Of a stretch of DNA of 24,056 bases, positions 15,329-21,345 are shown piece by piece (the stretch's first letter is position 1; each line of letters begins with the position of its first letter). The translations under genes were made by a program, and so were the position numbers. Origin of the DNA: Bacteroidales bacterium GP2 (GTDB lineage Bacteria; Bacteroidota; Bacteroidia; Bacteroidales; Muribaculaceae); the NCBI GenBank assembly GCA_001701115.1, contig DAAJ01000034.1, positions 13,286 to 37,341 on the forward strand, given 5' to 3'. Under the pieces are notes generated by a model that was given only the letters and a program-made list of their open reading frames with translations, ran no database searches and was not told the DNA's origin.

Positions 15329-16057
15329 TCAGGAGTTGGATTCGTTTTCGTGATTCTTTTTCAGGGAGTTGGTAACGAAGTTTGTGAGGTACACGGTGAA
15401 TAGCGGGAAGATAATCATGCCGCTGATGGGCAGTATCACCGCCACAATCTTGCCGGCAACTGTCATGGGAGATATGCTGCATCCTACTGTAGAGAGGTTC
15501 ATGCAGCTCCACCATAGCGCAGTCCAATAGGAGTTTACATCAGGATTGACTCCGTGTTCCCTTGAATAGAATATCAGGGAGCAGTAGTAACACACCAGAA
15601 TCATTATGGATATGTAGCTCACAAACAGGCTGGTTATAGCATTGGTTGACAGGTAGCCCATTACAATGTATAGCGCAAGGGCGCCGCGCGCAAGAGGAAT
15701 GAAGCGCACAAAGCACATTGCATCGTGGCTCAGCTGGATGTCAAGGTAGTTGATGATATTCAGGTAAGGGATTGACAACAGCAGGAAAACAAGACGGTGG
15801 AAGAAAAATTTGGTACGGTTTTCCGCATAAATCAGCCCGACAAGGAAGTCAAGCATGAAAAAAATACATACCCAGAACTGGAATGTCATGTATGATTTGT
15901 TCTGCATGAACGGAATGTCCTTGAATGTGTCGAAAGAAATCCATACGATCAGCATTACTGACACAACAAGCACAATAAGGTTCATAAACATCTGCAGTCG
16001 TTTGCCGAATTCGTGTTTCGGGGCTGCCGAGGGAGCGATATTAGTTGAAGTTGACAT
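15329..16057 (-). CDS. Six-TM voltage-gated-type ion channel with non-canonical selectivity filter
   Basis: 242 residues with six hydrophobic segments (about 22-42, 58-77, 85-103, 116-135, 139-166 and 200-230) and a pore loop between the last two. This is the layout of a small single-subunit voltage-gated K+ channel. The pore reads WWSCMNLSTVGCSISPMT (183-198), so the filter is T190-V-G-C-S194 where classical K+ channels have TVGYG or TVGFG. The S4-like segment (VRFIPLARGALALY) carries only two arginines, fewer than a classical voltage sensor. The C-terminus is short and charged, with no RCK or cyclic-nucleotide domain. The ATG at 16057 follows an AT-rich region divergent from tcdA. Channel identity is likely; ion selectivity is open. 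Confidence 0.8.
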   Translation of the reverse strand: MSTSTNIAPSAAPKHEFGKRLQMFMNLIVLVVSVMLIVWISFDTFKDIPFMQNKSYMTFQFWVCIFFMLDFLVGLIYAENRTKFFFHRLVFLLLSIPYLNIINYLDIQLSHDAMCFVRFIPLARGALALYIVMGYLSTNAITSLFVSYISIMILVCYYCSLIFYSREHGVNPDVNSYWTALWWSCMNLSTVGCSISPMTVAGKIVAVILPISGMIIFPLFTVYLTNFVTNSLKKNHENESNS

Positions 16058-16114
16058 AACGGATGAATTGGTTGATTTATTTATTATTTTAAACGCTCAC
16101 CGTTAAGAATTGTT

Positions 16115-16122
16115 TATCTTTG
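16115..16122 (+). promoter_or_regulatory. -7 box of the tcdA promoter
   Basis: TATCTTTG matches TAnnTTTG exactly, predicting a start near 16129 and a leader of about 14 nt before the ATG at 16143. The -33 region is weak (TTTT at 16087-16090, 24 nt upstream). It lies in the 85-nt region between tcdA and the divergent ion channel gene, for which no clear -7 box was found. Confidence 0.55.
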
Positions 16123-16142
16123 CGGCTCGTGAGCATAAAATA

Positions 16143-16883
16143 ATGGAAAATATGGATAATAAGGACATATTCAGCAGGGCACGTCTGCTTTTTGGGGAAC
16201 CAGGCATGGAGCGGCTTAGTGAAATAAAGGTTATTCTTTTCGGTGTAGGCGGCGTTGGTTCCTGGTGCGCTGAGGCATTGGTGCGTTCCGGAGTTGTTCA
16301 TCTTACGATTGTGGATTGCGACAGTGTATGTCCCTCAAATATAAACCGTCAGCTGATGGCTGTACACTCTACAGTGGGCATGCCAAAAGTGGAGGCATTG
16401 AAAGCAAGGCTTCTGGATATAAATCCGGATGCGGAAGTAGATGCAAGGCAGGAGATATTCAACTCTGAAAGTGCGTCATCTTTTAACCTTGAATCCTATG
16501 ATTATATAATTGACGCGATAGATTCCCTCGCTGACAAGGCTCTGCTGATTTTGCTTGCCACGCGGACAAAGGCGCATTTCTTCTCATCAATGGGAGCTGC
16601 ATTGAAGCTTGACCCGGCGCGAATCAATATCGCCGAGTTCTGGAAAGTGCAAGGATGCCCGCTTGCAAGGGCATTGCGCCAACGATTCAAAAGAAGCGGC
16701 GAATATCCTGCGCGAAAGTTCAAATGTGTTTACAGCGATGAACTTGTGGCAAACAAAGGGGTGCTGGATGAACCAGACGACAATAGCGGACGCACCAGAG
16801 TCAATGGCTCACTGATGCACATTACCTCAATTTTCGGAGCTATGCTTGCGTCTCTCGTGCTACGCAGCGCAACAGGGAATTAA
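16143..16883 (+). CDS. tcdA: tRNA threonylcarbamoyladenosine dehydratase
   Basis: 246 residues, an E1-like (ThiF/MoeB fold) enzyme. It uses ATP to cyclise t6A37 of tRNA to ct6A. Nucleotide-binding GVGGVGSWCAEAL (34-46), acidic IVDCDSVCPSNINRQL (56-71, with D58 and the N/R/Q adenylation residues), and the TcdA-type segment near 159-175 (NIAEFWKVQGCPLARALRQR) identify it. I start at ATG 16143 (MENMDNKD), because the -7 box at 16115-16122 excludes the in-frame TTG at 16110; ATG 16152 is an alternative. It converges on cysK with a single base between the two stop codons, so the transcripts probably overlap at their ends. Works in the same tRNA modification route as the YciO family. Confidence 0.92.
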   Translation: MENMDNKDIFSRARLLFGEPGMERLSEIKVILFGVGGVGSWCAEALVRSGVVHLTIVDCDSVCPSNINRQLMAVHSTVGMPKVEALKARLLDINPDAEVDARQEIFNSESASSFNLESYDYIIDAIDSLADKALLILLATRTKAHFFSSMGAALKLDPARINIAEFWKVQGCPLARALRQRFKRSGEYPARKFKCVYSDELVANKGVLDEPDDNSGRTRVNGSLMHITSIFGAMLASLVLRSATGN

Positions 16884-16884
16884 G

Positions 16885-17835
16885 TCAGTCTACCGGATAT
16901 GCTTCAAATGCGTACAGGTCGGTAGATAAGTATCGTTCGCCAGTGTCGGGGAGAAGCGCCACAATAATTTTCCCGGCATTCTCCTCTTTTTTAGCCTCAG
17001 CAATTGCTGCGGACAGTGCCGCGCCGGAGGATATTCCGGCAAGGACTCCTTCTTTTTGCGCGAGCAGGCGCGATGCCTTGATTGCATCTTTGTCAGTCAC
17101 AGTGACAATCTCATCCACAACCGCCGGATTATAGTTTTTAGGAATAAATCCGGCACCGATTCCCTGAAGCTTATGTGGACCCGGTTTTCCGCCTGAAAGC
17201 ACAGGAGAACCTGCTGGTTCCACTGCAATTGCTTTAATAGCAGGGTTATGGCTCTTAAGCGTCGCGGCTGTCCCGCTGAGAGTGCCCCCTGTACCGACTC
17301 CTGCCACAAAAATATCCACTTTGCCGTCCGTATCCCTCCAAATCTCTTCGCCTGTGGTGCGAATGTGAGCCGCGGGATTTGCCGGGTTGTCAAACTGTTG
17401 CAATATAATTGAGCCGGGGGTATTGTCCCTTAACTCTTCTGCCTTACGGATCGCTCCAGCCATCCCTTCACTGCCGGGAGTGAGAACCAGGGTTGCGCCA
17501 AGTGCCTTTAGCAGCTTGCGTCGCTCTTCGCTCATGGTTTCAGGCATTGTGAGTATTAGCTTATAGCCTTTAACGGTAGCAACCCAGGCAAGTCCGATGC
17601 CGGTATTACCGCTTGTCGGTTCTATTATCACAGCTCCCGGTGCCAGTTTCCCCGCAGCTTCAGCCGCTTCAATCATGGAAAGAGCCACTCTGTCCTTGAC
17701 GCTTCCGCCGGGATTGAATGATTCAAGTTTGACGAGTATCCTCGCTTTTGCCTTTTCCGCTTTTTCTATGTTCTTTACTTCGAGCAATGGAGTATTGCCG
17801 ATTAGTTCTGTGATGCTGTCGTATATCTTTTCCAT
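16885..17835 (-). CDS. cysK: Cysteine synthase A (O-acetylserine sulfhydrylase)
   Basis: 316 residues, a PLP fold-type II enzyme making L-cysteine from O-acetylserine and sulfide in the cytoplasm. PLP lysine K47 lies in NPGGSVKDRV. The substrate loop PTSGNTGIGLAW (about 73-84), the phosphate-binding VGTGGTLSGTA (about 178-188) and the late SSGAALSA motif are all intact. The order and length match CysK rather than CysM. It follows the sugar transferase gene after 35 nt with no TAnnTTTG box in the gap, so read-through transcription is possible. Convergent with tcdA (1-nt gap). Confidence 0.95.
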   Translation of the reverse strand: MEKIYDSITELIGNTPLLEVKNIEKAEKAKARILVKLESFNPGGSVKDRVALSMIEAAEAAGKLAPGAVIIEPTSGNTGIGLAWVATVKGYKLILTMPETMSEERRKLLKALGATLVLTPGSEGMAGAIRKAEELRDNTPGSIILQQFDNPANPAAHIRTTGEEIWRDTDGKVDIFVAGVGTGGTLSGTAATLKSHNPAIKAIAVEPAGSPVLSGGKPGPHKLQGIGAGFIPKNYNPAVVDEIVTVTDKDAIKASRLLAQKEGVLAGISSGAALSAAIAEAKKEENAGKIIVALLPDTGERYLSTDLYAFEAYPVD

Positions 17836-17870
17836 TTTTTATCTGTTTATGCCAATAAAACAACGATTTG

Positions 17871-19265
17871 TCAGTAAGCGTTCTCCTCTCCGACAAAAAT
17901 ATTTATGACGGTACGTGCTATAATCTTCAAATCAAGCAAAAAAGACCAGTTTTCTATGTACCACACGTCATGCTCTACACGGCGCTCCATTTTCCAAAGA
18001 TAGTCGGTAGACCCTCTGAACCCGTTTACTTGTGCCCATCCGGTTATGCCAGGCTTTACAGAGTGGCGCATCATATATTTGCTAATTATCTGCCTGTAAT
18101 GCTCCGTATGGCTTATCATGTGGGGTCGGGGACCAACAATAGACATCTGTCCTGCAAGCACATTGAAAATCTGCGGAAGTTCATCTATGCTGGAATGTCT
18201 TAGGAATCGCCCAACGGGTGTTACTCTCGGATCATTTTTTTCAACTGGCGATTCATCAGCTGGGTTGTAGTACATCGTCCGGAATTTAAGGCAATTAAAT
18301 GGTTTGCCTTTATAACCGGTGCGTTTCTGGCGATAAAATACCGGTCCCGGTGACGTCGTTTTTATTGCCACTGCAACCGGAATGAAAAGAACTGAGAAAA
18401 ACAGTATGGCAGATGAGGAGATAATTACGTCCAGTGCCCTTTTTGCCATTCTGTAAGTCCAATGGGTGAGGGGAGAGGATGTGACCGGCATCACCGCCAT
18501 GTGCCCGAGGGTGTTTATGCCAAATCCTCTTGGAACGTACCTTGATATCTGTGGCACATAGTAGTATTGCGCTTTATTATTGTCGGCTGCCGCTATCGCC
18601 GCGAGGAGCATCTCGGTATCGTCGCCTGGCACGGTGCAGAAAATCTCGTCGATTTTGTTTTCGCGCACAAATGGCTCAAGCTGCTCAATCGTTCCTGAAA
18701 AGATGGTTTTATGTTCCCCGGTATATGGTTCACTGTCAAATACCCCAAGGACCTTATATCCAAATCCCGGATCATTTTCAAGCTCGGCAAGAAGCCGCCG
18801 GGTTGTTTCATTGTTTCCTACAATAACCACGCGGCTGTAGTTTCTGCCATGCCTCCGGTAGGCTTTCAGCATGGTTCTCGCCAATGTCCTTGCAAGCGGG
18901 AGCAAAAGGAAGGCAAGCGCGTAAAAAATCGCAAGGGACTGCCAACTGGGACCTGGCACGCCTGTGAGGTATATCATAGTGATGAACAGCATGGCGTGGT
19001 AGCCGAGTGCCTTTATCGCTTCTGCGGCAGTGCGCTCCATCTTCATCGCCCTGTAGCGTGAACTCCTTGACAGTTTCCAAGCAACAGGAATCCATGCTGC
19101 TGCCGCAAGAATGATGACAGGATTGGAAAACCATATGGCATGCTGTTGGGCAGGCATAAGCAGCGACGCAAGAATGAACGACACTGCCATTGCCGCAATG
19201 TCGAAGACTGCGAGTACCCACGGCACTGTTTTCCCGAATCTGATTCTTCGTTCTGCAACTTTCAT
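17871..19265 (-). CDS. Polyprenyl-phosphate sugar-1-phosphate transferase (WcaJ/exopolysaccharide initiating type)
   Basis: 464 residues, the usual length. Four N-terminal membrane helices (about 12-130) precede a Rossmann-like CoA_binding_3 domain (about 140-255, beginning YSRVVIVGNNETTRRLLAEL). A fifth hydrophobic segment (about 280-300) comes next, then the catalytic bacterial sugar transferase domain: KRALDVIIS, SPGPVFYRQKRTGYKGKPF, FRTMYY, SSIDELPQIFNVLAGQMSIV followed by GPRPHM, and KPGITGWAQVNGFRG. It moves a sugar-1-phosphate from UDP-sugar to undecaprenyl phosphate, starting capsule, exopolysaccharide or O-glycan synthesis. The sugar is probably hexose-1-phosphate, but is not determined by sequence. 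No other capsule gene is adjacent, so it is either an orphan or the general O-glycan initiator. A GC-rich hairpin precedes it. Confidence 0.92.
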   Translation of the reverse strand: MKVAERRIRFGKTVPWVLAVFDIAAMAVSFILASLLMPAQQHAIWFSNPVIILAAAAWIPVAWKLSRSSRYRAMKMERTAAEAIKALGYHAMLFITMIYLTGVPGPSWQSLAIFYALAFLLLPLARTLARTMLKAYRRHGRNYSRVVIVGNNETTRRLLAELENDPGFGYKVLGVFDSEPYTGEHKTIFSGTIEQLEPFVRENKIDEIFCTVPGDDTEMLLAAIAAADNNKAQYYYVPQISRYVPRGFGINTLGHMAVMPVTSSPLTHWTYRMAKRALDVIISSSAILFFSVLFIPVAVAIKTTSPGPVFYRQKRTGYKGKPFNCLKFRTMYYNPADESPVEKNDPRVTPVGRFLRHSSIDELPQIFNVLAGQMSIVGPRPHMISHTEHYRQIISKYMMRHSVKPGITGWAQVNGFRGSTDYLWKMERRVEHDVWYIENWSFLLDLKIIARTVINIFVGEENAY

Positions 19266-19308
19266 ACTGCCCGGTATTGTGTGTTTTTGCTATATAAGAC
19301 AGGACAAA

Positions 19309-19335
19309 TGCGGCGGAGAGCAAGTCCCCGCCGCA
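19309..19335. terminator. GC-rich hairpin between the DUF349 gene and the sugar transferase gene
   Basis: TGCGGCGGAGA (19309-19319) and TCCCCGCCGCA (19325-19335) pair with a perfect 8-bp GC-rich outer stem, one mismatch, two further pairs and a 5-nt loop. It lies 12 nt past the DUF349 stop. Downstream on the minus strand there is only a short ATTTG, so it is a modest terminator for DUF349. In the plus direction a T6 run follows after a few bases. Confidence 0.5.
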
Positions 19336-19346
19336 AATCGTGTTTT

Positions 19347-21146
19347 TTATTTCAGTTTAGCAGATATGACCTTCATTTTTCCGGATATTTCAGCGATTTC
19401 ATCGCGGAGCCTCTGGATTTTCCTTTCAAGGTCTCTGAGCATTGAATCACCGCTCTTTGAACTTGAACTGAAGAAACCGAGATTGTTCTCGTATGTCTGA
19501 AGGTCGTTTTTGCGCTGCTCGAAAGCTCTTGCAAGCCTGTCACGCTCCTTTATGAGCCTGTTTTTGTCATCGCCGATTTCCTCAACAGTAGCTTCAAAAG
19601 CATTCATGCGGGCGCGTGTCTCGCGCACATCGAATTTGTCAAACAGTTCTCCAACTACAGTGCGGTATTCCTCGGCAAGTTTGTCTTTGTTCTTCATCGG
19701 CACATGACCTGTAGCCTGCCATGTTGCGCGAAGCTGTTGCAATTCCCTTATTGCCTCTTCGCGTGGTGTTTCACTTTCGGGGGCATTCAGTTTGCGGAGC
19801 TGCTCGATAATGTCTTTCTTGATTTTGAGGTTTGCCTGCTCTGTCTTGCGTACATCAGATGTGCTCTTCTTTTTGTTTGCGAAGAATGCATTGCAAGCAT
19901 TGCGGAACCGCTGCCATACCTCGTCGCTGTTTTTACGCGGCACCGGTCCGATTGTTTTCCATTTTTCCTGGAGCTTGATGAGCGCATCGGTTGTTTTGCG
20001 CCATTCAGTGCTCTCCTGCAACTTTTCAGCTTCTTCGCAAAGTTCGATTTTCTTTGCGAGGTTAGCGCTCATGTCCTCTTTGGCACGTTTGAAATAATCT
20101 GCCTTGCGGCTGAAGAAGTCATCGCAAAGGGCGCGGAATCTTGCAAAAAGGGTGTTGTTGGCTTTTTTTGAGGCAAAACCTATGGTTCTCCATTTCTCCT
20201 GTGCGGCAAGGATTACCTTAGTCACTTCATCCCATTCAGCAAAAGAAGCCGGGGCATTGAAATCAAGCGCTTCAATTTCTTCGCAAATAGCGGTCTTGGC
20301 ATCTTCATTGTCACGCTCTTTTTTCTTTCTTTCTTCAAAATGAGCCTGATAGCGTTTGTTTACTTCTGCGCTTGCATCTTTGAATGTCGCCCATATTTCT
20401 TCGCGAACCTCTTTTGCTACGGGACCAATTTCACGCCATTTGTCATGAAGGTCCTGCAAACGGCGGAACGCGGTAATAACATCCGGCTCTTCGATGAGCT
20501 TGGTAGCCTCGTCGACAAGCAACTGCTTTTCACCAAGGTTTTTCTTGAAATCATAGTCGCGTAGCTCCTTGTTGACTTTCCACTGGTCATAGAAGCGCTC
20601 AACAGCGTCCTGATAGTTTTTCCACACAGCAGTGGTGTTCTGTGGGGTAACTTCTCCTATTTCTTTAAACTCAGCCTGCAGCTCTTTGACTCTCTGGTAG
20701 TGGCGGTTCACATTATCGGTATCTGCGCTGAACTGCTCTATTTCGGCGATGATTGCGTTTTTCCGTTCAAGGTTACGTGTCTGTTCAGCCTCGATGCGTG
20801 CTCTCTGCTCCGCCTTTTTGCCTTTCACTGCTGCAAGCGCATCCTTGAACTTTACTTCAACTTCATCTTCCGCAGCAATAAAGTCGTCAGGTTCATTTCC
20901 GGCTTCTATGAACTCAGCCTTAGCTTTCCTTACATCCTCATTGTGAAGGAGATAAAAATGTTGCTTGATGTCTGCGACCTCCTCCGCGCTGATATCCTGC
21001 TCCGAGTGAGCAAGGGCAATAAGCTTCTCAAGGAGAATTTCTTTGGTTACATTCTCTTCTTTCACGGTATCCTGAGCAACTTCCGCAGCAACGGTGTTCT
21101 CAGCGTCAACGGGTTTCAGCGCTTCGGCGCTATCAAGCATGTCCAT
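19347..21146 (-). CDS. DUF349 repeat protein (five DUF349 units)
   Basis: 599 residues, acidic and helical throughout. After a charged N-terminus (about 1-120) come five DUF349 units, each marked by a W/F-x-x-I/T-G turn: AEFKEIGEVT, DKWREIGPVA, EKWRTIGFAS, EKWKTIGPVP and ATWQATGHVP. Each turn is followed about 15 residues on by a (V/I/L)WxxFR/Y-type helix (VWKNYQDAVERFYDQW; IWATFKDAS; LFARFRALCDDFF; VWQRFRNACNAFF; LAEEYRTVVGELF). The last 90 residues form a coiled coil ending IQRLRDEIAEISGKMK. No signal peptide or membrane segment, so cytoplasmic. The function of DUF349 is not established. Conserved in Bacteroidales. Two ATGs two codons apart could both serve as the start (MDM). It has its own promoter. 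Confidence 0.85.
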   Translation of the reverse strand: MDMLDSAEALKPVDAENTVAAEVAQDTVKEENVTKEILLEKLIALAHSEQDISAEEVADIKQHFYLLHNEDVRKAKAEFIEAGNEPDDFIAAEDEVEVKFKDALAAVKGKKAEQRARIEAEQTRNLERKNAIIAEIEQFSADTDNVNRHYQRVKELQAEFKEIGEVTPQNTTAVWKNYQDAVERFYDQWKVNKELRDYDFKKNLGEKQLLVDEATKLIEEPDVITAFRRLQDLHDKWREIGPVAKEVREEIWATFKDASAEVNKRYQAHFEERKKKERDNEDAKTAICEEIEALDFNAPASFAEWDEVTKVILAAQEKWRTIGFASKKANNTLFARFRALCDDFFSRKADYFKRAKEDMSANLAKKIELCEEAEKLQESTEWRKTTDALIKLQEKWKTIGPVPRKNSDEVWQRFRNACNAFFANKKKSTSDVRKTEQANLKIKKDIIEQLRKLNAPESETPREEAIRELQQLRATWQATGHVPMKNKDKLAEEYRTVVGELFDKFDVRETRARMNAFEATVEEIGDDKNRLIKERDRLARAFEQRKNDLQTYENNLGFFSSSSKSGDSMLRDLERKIQRLRDEIAEISGKMKVISAKLK

Positions 21147-21184
21147 AATATAGCTATTATATAAGTGGGTAACGATTGGTTAAC

Positions 21185-21199
21185 GCGGCAAACTGCCGC
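21185..21199 (-). promoter_or_regulatory. Compact GC hairpin at the 5' end of the DUF349 mRNA leader
   Basis: GCGGCA (21185-21190) and TGCCGC (21194-21199) form a perfect 6-bp stem with a 3-nt loop in an otherwise AT-rich region. From the promoter box at 21210-21217, transcription should begin near 21203, so the hairpin would be the first structure of the mRNA. A 5'-terminal stem-loop can protect mRNA from decay; this role is inference. Confidence 0.4.
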
Positions 21200-21209
21200 A
21201 TCGAAAAGC

Positions 21210-21217
21210 CAAAGTTA
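21210..21217 (-). promoter_or_regulatory. -7 box of the DUF349 gene promoter
   Basis: On the minus strand TAACTTTG matches TAnnTTTG exactly. A TTG lies 17 nt upstream (21235-21237), shorter than the usual 19-21 nt. Predicted leader is about 57 nt, unusually long for this window, with the GC hairpin at its start. Confidence 0.6.
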
Positions 21218-21315
21218 TACAAAATATTTAAACTCAACCTAATTTTTGGCAAAAAACTGCTAAAAGTTGCGATAAAGCGGTTTTATGGTAGTCAGAGCGC
21301 TTCCTCCATGCGGAT

Positions 21316-21345
21316 GCCTCTTTATCGGTATGACGCATAAAAGGC
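21316..21345 (-). terminator. Hairpin directly after the Big_2 gene stop codon
   Basis: On the minus strand the stem begins immediately after the stop: GCCTTTTAT (21345-21337) pairs with ATAAAGAGGC (21325-21316), nine pairs with one bulged G and an 11-nt loop. No T tract follows on the minus strand, so termination efficiency is doubtful. The remaining bases to 21147 hold only the DUF349 promoter and leader. Confidence 0.35.

Noticed and set aside
16110..16142. TTG start extending tcdA by eleven residues
   Set aside because: The -7 promoter box (16115-16122) is inside this extension. ATG 16143 is downstream of the predicted transcription start.
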